Below, piece after piece: positions 45,375-56,345 of a DNA stretch of 64,000 bases. This DNA comes from Halichondria panicea (taxonomy: Eukaryota; Porifera; Demospongiae; Suberitida; Halichondriidae): the NCBI RefSeq assembly GCF_963675165.1, contig NC_087377.1:7519122-7583121 (forward strand), read 5' to 3'. Each line of letters begins with the position of its first letter. Position 1 is the stretch's first letter. Below the pieces are notes generated by a model that was not told where the DNA came from, made no database searches, and worked only from the letters and a program-made list of their open reading frames with translations. The translations under genes were made by a program, and so were the position numbers.

Positions 45375-46081
45375 CTAAACAGGGAGAGAAAGAGATGTTA
45401 TGAGCTGAAATAAGCTTATTATCTAAAAAAGTAATGGTGTATTTTCATAAGGTTAATGGCAAAGATCAGGCTTTCATCTACATGTAGTGGGGGGCAGGTG
45501 TGAACCTCTCCCCCCCCTCCCAAATGTTGTAGAATAATGAAACCTTAACTCAACTACATGTAACTAGTAATGCCTTGATGAAACTAACTAGTACTCTGTT
45601 CGAGATGCTGGTGGGTTGAAACAAGACTAGATAATTCTGGGCAGAATCAGAGCAGGTCATGCACTTCAACCTCTCCATTTGTTAACTTGGTTGCACTAAT
45701 GCCTTCACTACTGGGTATGGACTGGTAGTATTTACGGTAACGATAATCCCCATAATTATAGCAGAGCAATAACACACAGAGCACGTACCTTCATCAGTCG
45801 AGTTTACTTATCAGTCGAGTTTACTGTCATCTTGTCAGTGGGGAGGGAGAAACTGAGTGAGCCATCAAACAGAGGAGGGTCCGTGATTGAACGGTCGATG
45901 GAGGGAGTCAATACGTCAGAGTCCACGCGATACTGAGTGAATATTGTGCAACTTGGTATCTGGAGAAGGTTAGTATGCATGTGTATGCATGTGTAAATCT
46001 CACCAACTATAAAAGAACTCACAGTGGCTTTAAACCCTATTGACTTATTCCGCCCACTTTCACGAATATGATGAATGGTCG

Positions 46082-46233
46082 TCTCTTTATAGCAGAGTTT
46101 TTCGAGCAGCTAAGTAAACGCTATCTAATTGAAACACGGATGAGATCAAAAGGATGCTTAACCGCACCTGGAAAACTGCAGTAAATCGTGACATCATCTA
46201 CTTCTGTTTCCAATCCCTCTAATTATTAAATCT
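46082..46233. repeat. Repeat truncating copy B; right end of a CATAG-type element
   Basis: TTATAGCAGAGTTTTTCGAG... to GCACCTGGAAAACTGC is repeated at 49366-49495. It ends GTTTCCAATCCCTC...ATCTATG at 46233, an end of the CATAGAT...GGGATTGGAAAC family, but no left end is present. Confidence 0.65.
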
Positions 46234-46665
46234 ATGGTATCACGATATCTATGACGTCGTCCACGGCATCATGGCAGTTTATAGCAATCACGTTGGATTG
46301 TATCACGTATTTTTCATAGGTTTGGCCTGCCACAGAGGAGGTTGGACACGCATCATCCACCGTCAGGTTCTACCGATTAGACACCATTAGGCACCTCGAT
46401 GTTCCACTGTTCTGCAGGCTGTACAGAGACACTGCAAGTAGCCAGAAGTGGCCTAGAAGCACTCCCACCGCCCTCTCACCTTCCCTACACTGCTAAAAGA
46501 TTCCAAGATATGATCTAGACATAGTATTTAGATTTTTGGACACTTTTCACAATTTTTGTCTATAATAATTATAACAGGATTATGATCTACAGGAGCAGAG
46601 GAGGTCAGAGCACCATTAATCTGTTTCTCTTTAGCGTTCTCTAGCTCTTAATGCACGTATCAATG
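46234..46665. other. Gene-free stretch
   Basis: No exon or TIR recognised. Confidence 0.35.
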
Positions 46666-46950
46666 CAAAGCCCCACTACCCCCTCCCGGACAAGGGGGGG
46701 CTTTGTGGGAGCTTTGTTAGTAAAACCTAGCCCTGGGGGTGGGAACTTTGTAAAGTCAGTATATCATAGCTGCATGTTTGTCTGTATACATGTACTTATT
46801 CGTCTAAAGTATTGCAATTATCAGCTGCCATGCCCGGGGTATTTGCCAGAGGTTTGTCAAATAAATTTGCCCAGGGGAGAGTCCTTTGCAACTCATAATT
46901 GACAAAGCCCCTCCCTCCCCTTGTCCCGTGAGGGGGGTAGTGGGGCTTTG
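46666..46950. mobile_element. MITE with CAAAGCCCCACTACCCCC ends
   Basis: Left CAAAGCCCCACTACCCCCTC and inverted right GAGGGGGGTAGTGGGGCTTTG, with a second inverted layer (AAGGGGGGGCTTTGT against ACAAAGCCCCTCCC). Target duplication not evident. Confidence 0.75.
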
Positions 46951-46981
46951 TATTTATAGGTGCATAATAGGTGACTTGCAC

Positions 46982-47484
46982 CATAGATAGATTGAAGAGT
47001 TAGAGGGATAGGAAACGGAATGGTGCACGTGATGATTTTACATTGAATCTGCAGTGAAGCCTCGCAAACTATTTGCGTTACGCCCTATGAACGAGGCTAT
47101 TAAGCAACATTTTGCCGGGTGACTCCCTCAAAATAAGAAAGTTGTGTTTCTTCGAGGCATTATCTCTTTTAGCAATTTATAACACGCCTAGTCTGTGAGC
47201 CACGCGTAGCACTTGCTAATGACTGACCACACTCAGTAAAAAGAATAAAGTTATAAGTTCCCAAGGCTGTTTTAGAGCTAATGGAACATGTAACGTGTAA
47301 GCGTCCTGGTTATGACTACTACAATAGGTATAGACGTTGATGAGTTGCACGGACTAAGCACGTAGTTTATTATGCACTGAGTGTAGAAATAGGTATTGTT
47401 GTGATGGCCTCGATTATACCGCAGCGTAGCACGGATGTTACTCGAGAATACCAACGTTTCCTATCCTCTAACTCTTCAACTATG
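46982..47484. mobile_element. 503-bp TIR element, 7-bp target duplication
   Basis: Left CATAGATAGATTGAAGAGTT, right inverse CATAGTTGAAGAGTTAGAGG (4-bp difference), both leading into GATAGGAAACG. CTTGCAC flanks both sides (46975-46981, 47485-47491). Same end family as 8726, 38019 and 4420. No coding capacity. Confidence 0.88.
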
Positions 47485-47654
47485 CTTGCACTGATAAGCT
47501 TTTACATTCTCACCTTTGACCTCAAAGGAATTCTATAAAGGTCTATAATTATCACATCACATGACTGAACGCGTCATGATGATGTGTGTCCAACCTCCCT
47601 CTGTGCTTGCCATAGATCCGCCCCTTTCTACATTCCCTCCCCTTTTGTTTTTCC

Positions 47655-47918
47655 TGGCTGGGTGTAGCCGGCACCTGTTCCCAACGGGCGGCTGGGGGAC
47701 ACACTTATATATGTAGGGTTTGAACTGCTGTGTTTAATATGCAATACTGCTCTGTACATGTAAGCATCATGAATAAACGCATGTCCAGTTATGAATATCG
47801 TTATCTTAGAAATACTGCAATCTGATTGGGCTGCACTCCTCAGTGTAGCAGTACAACTCCTATATAAGCATGTCCCCCGGCCACCCGTTGGGAACGGGTG
47901 CCGGACTACGCCCAGCTA
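47655..47918. mobile_element. MITE with TGGGCGTAG..CGGCACC ends
   Basis: TIRs of about 50 bp: left TGGCTGGGTGTAGCCGGCAC, right inverse TAGCTGGGCGTAGTCCGGCA, sharing GTTCCCAACGGG. Target duplication not seen. Confidence 0.75.
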
Positions 47919-49365
47919 GATCAGCCCTGCTAATTAGGCATCAGTTAATAAGACCCCACCAAGTACAATACTATTTACCGTAATTATTTATTACAATACA
48001 TGTTATACAGTAGCTTACGTACTTTAAGGCGCTAGGCCTTCTGAGTCGAGTATCCTCAGCTCATATCAGATTGCAAATTAATTCAGAGACTATTAAAGTC
48101 ACGGGATCAATTCAGTGAATATCATTATAAGGACTCTCTTTTGTTTGTCTATGATTAAACCTGAACGTCCCAAGAAACTATCTGAAGAAACCAAGACAGT
48201 TCAGAGACAGAGAGAGCAAGATCAACCATTTGTCAGAGACAGAGAGAGCAAGATCAACCATTTGTCTAAGCCCAGGATACCGTACCTGGTAAGCTCAATG
48301 TGCTGGGACGTTCAAACATTGAAGTTTGCAACCTATTGCCGACTATACAGCTACATGTATAATTATTATACTAAGCTTTGCTACGAATTTCTAGAAACCT
48401 CATAGGATGCTTAATAACAAAAGTAAAAGCACACAAAAAGGTGCGCGCGTGCATGTGTTCCAGCTGTAACTGCTCAACGGTTGCAATGCGACGAAAACTA
48501 ACAGCTTCTATAGGCTTCTAGCCACGTTCTTCTGGATTTTGATTCGTGGATTTGCAAACTAATGCTTCTTCTCGAGTTATGGCTAGTTTGACTCACAGTG
48601 AAGGCTGTTGCAGTCTCTTCAAAATCTTTTATAGCATCATCTGTTCACACAAACATTCTATTCAACTTATAAGTTAGCTTTTGCACTAAAGCGCTAGCTG
48701 TTTGTTAGCTACAAGAGTCAGAAAAGAGCTGCAAAAGCTGCATGCACGTACACTGCTACCCTTCAACCTGAGACAAATCGGTCAGGGAACAGCCTTGATC
48801 CCACCCCTTTTTTAATTATCCATTGACAGGAAATGCAATAATAAATCTACATGCTTCGAAACGGAAGCACCCTCAAAGTACAATCCGTGTTTCACCACAG
48901 TTTAATCGAGGCTATGTTCTACACAAAGAATAAATAATTACAGTAGCAAGACTAGAACCAGTACAGTAGTGTCCGTGAGGGTGAGTAGCGCTGTTAGAGG
49001 TGCTGTATTGATGGTTTATATAGAGGACCTTTGGATGTAAGTCAGAGTAAAATCCCAAAGACCAAAATTACTGTCTTGTGTCTTTGGATGAGTTCCAGAG
49101 GGGGCCTTTTCTGCCAGCCAATCGTAATCCAGCCAAAGTATATGTTACCAGTCCATGTATAATAAGTAGGAAAGGAGATGTAGTGCTAATAAAATTTCCT
49201 GGTGCTAACACTATGACTGTTAAAAATATGATTTCAAGACAAAAACAGCTCTGAGAGAAAGCAAATCTCGAAATTTTCCCAATAACAGCACGAGGCACTG
49301 CATGGTAAAGACTGTTTATAAAGACTGTTTATAAAGACTGTTTATAAACAATACCTGCCTGAATG
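47919..49365. other. Gene-free stretch with repeats
   Basis: A 32-bp tandem duplication (CAGAGACAGAGAGAGCAAGA...) at 48202-48265. At 48440-48740 is a repeat shared with 56065-56345 (CAGCTGTAACTGCTCAACGG...). A 14-bp triplet TAAAGACTGTTTA lies near 49310-49345. No named exon; a 76-codon hydrophobic minus-strand frame (49068-49298) is not recognised. Confidence 0.5.
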
Positions 49366-49495
49366 GTTGTTTCTTATAGCAGAGTTTTTCGAGCAGCTAA
49401 GTAAACACTGTCGTTAAAAGCGAAACGCGGATGAGATCAAAGGGATGCTTAACCGCACCTGGAAAACTCCAGTAAATTGTGACATCATCCATATC
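49366..49495. repeat. Second copy of the copy-B-truncating repeat
   Basis: About 130 bp matching 46085-46205 (TTTTTCGAGCAGCTAAGTAA, GCTTAACCGCACCTGGAAAA). Confidence 0.75.
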
Positions 49496-49514
49496 CGTGT
49501 CATAAAATGTTAGG

Positions 49515-49925
49515 CCCCCCCCCCGGGCCTAGAATTTAAACATTAGGCCAATGTTAATCAATGTCTTGTTTCTGGTTTGGGAATCACCTTACCTACCAGT
49601 AGTGAGGGAGGGAGGTTATCATTATTCATTATTGTGACATCACTTCCTGTAAAACCCATTTCTTGTTAATCATACCGGATACCACTAACATGAAGGCATA
49701 GTACAAAGTAATTTAACAGAAAATCTTACTTATCCAAGACTTTATAATCAATACTGTGATATATCATGTGACACACCCACAAGTAGGTGTGGCTAATGAA
49801 AATAATGAAGTGATGTCATAATAATGAGTTTTTTGATGAGGCAGTGACATTTGAGGAGGTAGGTAACCAGAAACAAGACTCTCATTATCATTGGCCTTAT
49901 AGACCCCCTCTTAAAACTTTAGCCT
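49515..49925. repeat. Foldback repeat
   Basis: Left TAGGCCAATGTTAATCAATG...CTTGTTTCTGGTT and right AACCAGAAACAAGACT...ATCATTGGCC are inverted. Inner parts (TGACATCACTTCC against GAAGTGATGTCA) are also inverted. Confidence 0.65.
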
Positions 49926-50168
49926 CCCCCCCCCCCCCCAGGGGCGTAGGCAGGAATTTGAGGAAGGGGGGGCTGAGCTGAAAGGGTGTGAAGCGCCAGA
50001 AACCACTTGGCGCAGAGCGCCGAAAATTTTCGGCTACCGGAAACCACACCTCCTAATTAATGACTCATTTCGGGGAATAGTTGTTGTTGTCAGGCGTGTC
50101 TGGTACTTAACTTGTAATGATTTATGATGTTACAATTTTGTTGCACTTATAATATGACAATAAATTAT

Positions 50169-50422
50169 ATGCTAATATTTACAGTGCTAACTACATGTAC
50201 AATGTATATGATAATGTAGCTGATCAGTTACTTTGCTGGCTCTTCATCAGTACTCAGGCTGGAAGTACTAGAGCTTGGCAAACTGGCACTAGAGCATGCT
50301 AATATTTACAGTGCTAACTACATGTACAATGTATATGATAATGTAGCTGATCAGTTACTTTGCTGGCTCTTCATCAGTACTCAGGCTGGAAGTACTAGAG
50401 CTTGGCAAACTGGCACTAGAGC
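50169..50422. repeat. 127-bp tandem duplication
   Basis: ATGCTAATATTTACAGTGCT... repeats at 50296 after 127 bp, apparently identical. A fragment (AGCTTGGCAAGTGGCACTAG) follows. Confidence 0.88.
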
Positions 50423-50727
50423 TTGGCAAGTGGCACTAGATCTTGGCCTTGACTCACGCTTGAGAAATAATGTTTCTGCGACATAGACAGAGCAGCAACT
50501 ATTAGTTGCTGCTCTCAATCAACCTCTGTGGTAGATTATTGATCAGTTGCACAGTGCATTGCGCATGTGCAAGAAATAGTTAGCCACACCTGCTTCAATT
50601 AATTAAATGGTGCATGCTAAAAAAGAAGCTTGCTAGCTAGCTAGCTTAGTTACACTGAAGAATCAAAGTTACTAGTATGGTATAGAGCTAGCTCTTGGAC
50701 ATGCTGTTTGTCTGCCACTAATCTATA

Positions 50728-51155
50728 CAGTAGACTCTCGTTATTCCGGCTCTCTGAAATGCGGCCACCTCGATATACCGGCCATTTGATTTGGCACGGA
50801 ATGCTAGCTATATGTTTTCTACACAAAACTCGACCTGAAGTACGGCCACTCGCTATTCCGTTTACCAGCCAGTGCTGGCTGTCCCAAATAACGTTTTCAA
50901 TGTAATTTTATACGTGTATTACGGCCGGATATGATGTTTTGGGTGTGGTTTAGTAAATAAAATTGGATTACACTTAAATAGAGAGCAGAATGATTCATTA
51001 TCTTTCATTATCCTCGAGACAAGAACTGCAATCAGTGATTAGATTCGAGGTAAGGTCTTTTTTAAGCCGCGGCTAATTATCTGAAGTACGGCCACCTTGC
51101 TATTCCGGCCAAGCTGCATGGTCCCAAGGGTGGCCGGATTAACGAGAGTCTACTG
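50728..51155. mobile_element. pogo/Tigger-like MITE, TA target duplication
   Basis: TIRs CAGTAGACTCTCGTTATTCC and inverse GGATTAACGAGAGTCTACTG, flanked by TA on both sides. The CAGT..GACTCTCGTTA start is characteristic of pogo/Tigger-type Tc1/mariner elements. 428 bp, no transposase. Confidence 0.82.
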
Positions 51156-51669
51156 TATACCAGTAATTCCCAGGCTGAAGACAGTCATCAGAGAAGGTGG
51201 GGCTCTTAGTGTGGTTTTTGCAGAGGAAGGGGGGGCTCCAGCCCCCAAAGCCCTGCCCCTCCCTACGCCCCTGCCCCCCCCCCATTAACAGCGAGACACA
51301 GCGGTAATATTAATTTTTTTTATGATGCATTTTCAAAAGTACAACAACATAAAAACCAGCTATTAATTATAATAGTCTTTACAGTCTATGCAAGTGCCAG
51401 TTGTAACCTCCTTCACTGGCCTCCCCTGAATTTAAGGCCTGCTATTGACTGCTTGCGCATGCGCAACATTATTTGGCTATTCTTTCCCGTAAAATTTCCT
51501 ATAATATTGAATTTATCGGCGAAAACTTATAAAGTCATGCACAGAGCTATAATTATAGCTAGCTAGCCTAGCTAAAGACAGAGCTGTATGTTGGTTGTAC
51601 AACTCTTTTCTTTCTGATAGAGTCAGTAGCAGTAGTATATATAGTAGACTTTCACCAAGTTAGTATTTG

Positions 51670-51990
51670 ATGGGTGTGGCCTGTCCATATAGGCTAGTGT
51701 CAGCTTTCACTCTGTTCAGATGATTGTCATCCACACTGTTGCTGGCTGTGAGTCTTTTGTTAGCATAGCAGGCTACGGGTAGCTATCAGAATGTTATCAG
51801 ATGGACTAGAAACCTTCTATCGAACTTTCTATCTATTTCCTTCAATCCAACTTCTGTTCGTTGTGACGTCATTGTTTTACTGAGCATACATGTTGTTATT
51901 CTGCGTTAGCCGGTATCTGGCTAATGGTTAGCGCATGCGCAAGCAGTCGATACCAGGCCCACTCTTTGAGGAAGTGCGGCCTGGGATCGA
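51670..51990. repeat. Dispersed repeat with CRE and NRF1 sites, copy 2
   Basis: Paralogue of 44089-44370; see that entry. A further NRF1-type palindrome is at 51456-51465 just upstream. Confidence 0.75.
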
Positions 51991-52118
51991 GGCTATGCCA
52001 CTTGCTGAATGAAGCTCCTCACACGCACACATTTCATGCATGTGGTACCACTGGTCATGCACAGCCATCACATTGCACCATGCCATTCCATGAATCAGGT
52101 TTCATGCAGCACAAAGCA

Positions 52119-52330
52119 CATAGGTGCCAACTGTCCCGAATTGGTCGGGACTGTCTCAGATTTAGCAGCCCTGTCCCTTGTCCTGAAAGGAAACTGCTAT
52201 TCACCTCAGATATCCCGGATTTTCAATCATCAAGGTTGCTGCTTCTGAGCTGGGTTACTAAGCTCCAAAAAGCTCTACTGCTAGAATCTTCAAACAAGGA
52301 ACAACAACAGCTTTAACACGAAGAACTTAG
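52119..52330. repeat. Partial copy of the TAGGTGCCAAC repeat
   Basis: CATAGGTGCCAACTGTCCCG... parallels the complete element at 59583-59916 for about 150 bp, then diverges. The open frame across it (51924-52316) is repeat-derived. Confidence 0.65.
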
Positions 52331-52411
52331 TTTACAATCAGTCTAATAAGTGGGCGGGGCTCACTTGCTTATTACCGTACCCTCGCGAAAATAAGCCCAT
52401 CTTGAATAAAC

Positions 52412-53949
52412 CATAGATAGTAGAGGAGAGGGATTGGAAACACAGGGATTTCACGCGGCCCATGCGTGTCGCACCGGAAATAGACAGGAAGTTAATTTAA
52501 TTGGGGCCAAAAGAGAGTGAACAGATAGCTAGCTAGCTGTCTCTGGCCTACTAGCTACTACATACATAGATCTGAACTAGTTTCTTTGGTTGCTGTACAT
52601 CAGAATGAGACTTTTCTCTGTTGCATTGAAGAATTACACATCCTATTAAAGACCTTAACAAACCTTCAAAGAACAAGACATGCACTCACAAAAAAACTGT
52701 AGTACTAGGCACAGCTCATGATCATATAGACTGCATACTTATTTCTTAACATTATGATACACACAATCACAAAGGATGCATGGAGAAATGATGATGTTTA
52801 CAAACATAAAACATAATTTTTGTAAGTCTGACGACGTTTAGGTAGTGGTGTATTTCCGTCATCAGGTCACTACACAGTTTTTGCACGACCAACCGTAATG
52901 AATAACAGTGTCCCTTCCCTCTGTCATTGGCATGCCAAACTTTTCTAAAGGGTCTTGGCAGATCCTCAGATGTTCTGAGTACCCTGAGAAGGCAATTTAC
53001 GGGTAAGTTTGAATTAGCATATTTCCAAAACTATACAGGTTAGCAAGGAAAAACTTTTCTCAAGGCACATAGGCAATATGTAGACCTAAACAATAGTGAT
53101 GTACAATGTATTGTTAACCAGCAACTCCCCCGCAAACAAATGTACTTACGAATTCTTCTTTTCACACTTTTATTTTAATATTCAAAAATAAACAGCATAA
53201 TTCTCAACTTAGCTATGCCTAAGGCATATTTCAATGCTTCCTCTACACTGTGATCACTCTCAAGCAACCATGGCTACTTCCTAGCTCAAGATATCCCCCC
53301 ACAAAGTTTCATACCTTCAAATTCCCAGTGTATTGTGTGTGCAGTAAATAAAAAATGCACTTGTGCACACCAGCTAAATACATGTAAAATAGTAGACTCG
53401 CAAGCCGTCACTGTTGCAGGCGAACAGTAGACTGGTCAAACTCCGTGTTGAGACTCGTGTAACGTTTGCCACGATATTTGTGGCAACTAACCGCATGCGG
53501 TTACCACAAGATCAACGATAGTGACGTTTCACTAGAAAACTCTACGTATCACATGCAGTATACTGACGTCACGAAAACCGCAGCCACTTAAAATATTTTC
53601 TGATATGCTGACTGTGCAACACGAGTCTCAACACGGAGTTTGACCAGTCTACTGTTCGCCTGCACAGTGACGGCTTGCGAGTCTAGTAAAATAGTGCTAC
53701 ATGGACCTCTGATGATGATCAAATAAATTAGGTAAATGATGTAAACCATACATTTACTATGGATAATGTACATACATACTAGCTCTGCCAGTGCTTACTG
53801 CAGTTTTCTTCAGTTTCTTCTCTTTTGTCTTTGCCTCTGGCTCGCAATCAATCGCAATCAATACTTGCGGAATGCAACACGCACGGTGTCAGAATTCTCT
53901 AGGGCAATACATTGGTCACCTGAGATGTTTCCAATCCCCCTTTACTATG
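52412..53949. mobile_element. Candidate TIR element, CATAG...GGGATTGGAAAC family
   Basis: Left CATAGATAGTAGAGGAGAGG, right inverse CATAGTAAAGGGGGATTGGA; the ends are less alike than in other members. Flanks AATAAAC and AATACGC match at 5 of 7 positions. Contains the nested MITE at 53393-53685. No coding capacity recognised. Confidence 0.5.
53393..53685. mobile_element. 293-bp MITE with 9-bp target duplication
   Basis: Near-perfect TIRs of about 65 bp beginning TAGACTCGCAAGCCGTCACT. GTAAAATAG flanks both sides (53384-53392, 53686-53694). No coding capacity. Confidence 0.92.
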
Positions 53950-54707
53950 AATACGCCCATCCCCTCTTTTGCTTCGAAGTTCTTGCACGAGGGTATTTTC
54001 ACTCGATTATAAGCCCACCCAGAGTTTGAGCATGCGCAGTAGCTAAATGCCACATGTTGACTAGTGAAGAAAGGAAGTTTTAGGTAGTAGCTAGTAAGAC
54101 TATACTCCTTGCTGGACCAAGATCAGACATTATAACTTTCTCTGTATGGATCTGTTTGCCCTTGAAGATGTATATTCAGGGAACAAGTAGTCCTATATGC
54201 AGAGAAAAGAAAACACAAAGTCCAAGAAAGTTATCACACAGGCCAATTTTGCAGGTTTACCTTGCCTTGGTTTTCTGAAACAAAGTATCTGATAGCTGCT
54301 CTGTAGGAGTATGACCTACCATCCTTTGAGAAGTTTCTGCTACATCTAACATCGACACAAGTGACAAGCAACGAATTGAGTCAAGCATTACATTGTTGTT
54401 AATGAAATGTTCATAACTATGGTATTAAAATGACAATACAATGAGAGCAAAGTGTAAACCTCGATTTGAGGCTGCGGGTGGGCGTATATTCGAATGAAAA
54501 CTCGCTGTTCGCGATTAAACGCCCAGTCCCCTAATAAGCCTAGACTTCTTGCAGAAAAGGGTGGGCGTATTTTCGCGAGGGTACGGTACATGCATGTATG
54601 AGCATGTGCAGTGAGCTATAGTGAACCAACATTGAGAGCTGAGCAATGATGCTACTGCATGGAACATCTTCGCACAACAATTTACATCTTCTTGCGTGTA
54701 GGAAAAC
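53950..54707. other. Gene-free stretch with short repeats
   Basis: The motif GGGTGGGCGTATTTTCGCGAGG near 54560, a related copy near 54478 and inverted pieces near 52380 and 53950 form a scattered repeat. No exon recognised. Confidence 0.35.
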
Positions 54708-54942
54708 ATGGAGGAAGGTGTGCTTAATTACTGTGAATTCACAACATTTCGCCTCCTTTGGCGGCCAGTCGCTAATGTTTTGTCTGGTGAAGTTGATAAT
54801 AACAAACAAATATATGGTGATAGCTATGCACAACTCGATTGTCTTATAGGCGGATCCAACATTGCAGAGTTCTCCATTCATTGCATCAAAGCATTTAATA
54901 GTTACCTCTTAGATATAGGTATAAGCATGAGTAACTTGAAAG
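54708..54942 (+). CDS. Possible first exon of an unknown gene
   Basis: ATG at 54708 opens MEEGVLNYCEFTTFRLLWRP, about 78 codons to a possible donor GTAAAC at 54943 (alternative GTATAAG at 54919). Composition is unlike the flanking repeats and codon use looks ordinary. No domain recognised and no following exon found, so this rests on the open frame and splice signals only. Confidence 0.25.
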
Positions 54943-55279
54943 GTAAACTTTTGAATTCCATGATAGAATAATAATGCTAACATTTTTGTTACTTTTATAC
55001 AGAGTCTTTGCATGTATGTCTCTTTGATGCTTCGTCAACTAATAGAGCTAACCTTAACATAATTATACTATTATATAATAATATTATTATGATCTAGTAC
55101 TCCTCTCTTTAACTTGGTTCATCTTTGTTCTATCGCAGAAAAGGATAGCAGAAAAAATGGGGGCCTAGAATTTTAACAGATTGGACCCCCTGCAGGGGGC
55201 CTAAACTGTTAATATTGTAGGCCCAAAATTTTATAACATCGGTCGTTTCCAATCCCTGTTACTGTTCTATCTATATATG
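54943..55279. other. Gene-free stretch
   Basis: Contains an inverted GGGGGCCTA.../...TAGGCCC segment (about 55160-55235) and, near 55245, GTTTCCAATCCCTGTTACTG, a decayed end of the CATAG-type element family. Confidence 0.4.
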
Positions 55280-56345
55280 CTCGGTGTGTGCATGCGCATT
55301 GTGTTTGTGTCAGTATATATACTGCTACATGCTGAAGTGCATTAGTAACGATTTTAATTGGTGGATTTGCAAAATAATGCTTATAGAGTTACCATTGCAG
55401 CCATTTTAGAAGAGTGCGTAGCAAAACTTGTTATGCCTCGGTGCGCATGCGCAAGCGAGGTATACGGTATAGTGTGTTTGTGCACGTGTCTGTGTGTGTA
55501 GACTATTTCAGCTGCTCAAGGATCAATGAAGTGCAAGTAAGAGTTTCTATAGGCTTCTAGTTATGCCTAGTTTTGCTTACTTGGAATGCCATTGCAGCCT
55601 TTTCAGAAAGAGTTTGTAGCAAAATTTGTTCACTGAGTGTTGCTACTCTACTTAGTAGTTAGCTCTGCACTAGAACGCTAGCTGCAGAGTGAGAATTAAG
55701 AGAGCTGCAAGGCTCTTCTGAGGCTTGCCATTAATTTTAGACTTGAACTTATGGCATCGATCGTTTTTAACAACAATCATGCATGGTCGATCATTACCCA
55801 TTATTTGAGTTTCCCGCATGCAGCAAAATTATTCATCATGATAAATTATCGTATATGTTATGTAGCTTTGGCACCTCCACCGAGGTATCAGCACCTGCGA
55901 TGCTTTCATTCATGGAGTGTTGCTACTCTACTTAGTAGTTACCTTTGTACTAGAACGCTAGCTAGCTGCAAGAGTGCCCTTTTTTGTATGTTGATTATTA
56001 TGCACCGAGGCAGGCGTAGCCGCACGAGGGATACGGTAAAGCTGACTGTGTGTGTGTGTGTGTGTCTGTTCCAGCTGTAACTGCTCAACGGTTGCAATGC
56101 GATGAAAACTAACAGCTTTTATAGGCTTCTAGCCACGTTCTCTTGGATTTTGATTCGTGGATTAGCAAACCAAAGCTTCTTTCTCGAGTTATGGCTAGTT
56201 TGACTCACATTGAAGGCTGTTGCAGTCTCTTCAGAATCTTTCATAGCATCATTTGTTCGCACAAACTTTCTATTCAACTTATGAGTTAGCCTTGCACTTA
56301 AAGTGCTAGCTTTTTGTTAGCTACAAGAGTCAGAAAAGATCTGTT
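55280..56345. repeat. Cluster of dispersed repeat R copies
   Basis: Partial R at 55280-55431, R copy 2 at 55432-55905, then a related segment at 55999-56345 starting TATGCACCGAGGCAGGC with a short TG run. The latter shares its 3' part with 48440-48740. An NRF1-type GCGCATGCGC is at 55443-55452. Confidence 0.75.

Larger units (their letters stand above)
42305..46070 (-). pseudogene. Receptor copy B, decayed paralogue of copy A
   Basis: Recognisable pieces in order: exon 4 remnant about 46023-46070 (internally shortened), exon 5 45825-45959 (IPSCTIFTQYRVDSDVLTPS, intact at the place where copy A has lost 2 bp), exon 7 remnant 45607-45717 with an internal deletion of about 165 bp, transmembrane exon 45269-45374, micro-exon 43894-43917 (24 nt, one short), partial tail exon 43243-43367 and full tail exon 42305-42664. 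Signal peptide, Ig and FN3 exons are absent: at about 46082 the gene is cut by a repeat that also occurs at 49366. The transmembrane and last tail exons remain open, so B may have decayed recently. Confidence 0.8.
49939..51273. mobile_element. hAT-like non-autonomous element
   Basis: Ends CAGGGGCGTAGGCAGGAATT and ...CCTACGCCCCTG, the CAGGGGCG class typical of hAT terminal repeats. Flanked on both sides by at least 8 C, compatible with an 8-bp duplication but not proof. Contains a tandem duplication and a nested pogo-like MITE. Confidence 0.7.

Noticed and set aside
49068-49298. 76-codon hydrophobic minus-strand frame resembling a membrane protein
   Set aside because: No splice or homologous context, no recognisable motif; composition alone is not enough.
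51924-52316. 130-codon plus-strand frame
   Set aside because: Spans two unrelated dispersed repeats (CRE/NRF1 repeat and TAGGTGCCAAC repeat), so it is a chance fusion.
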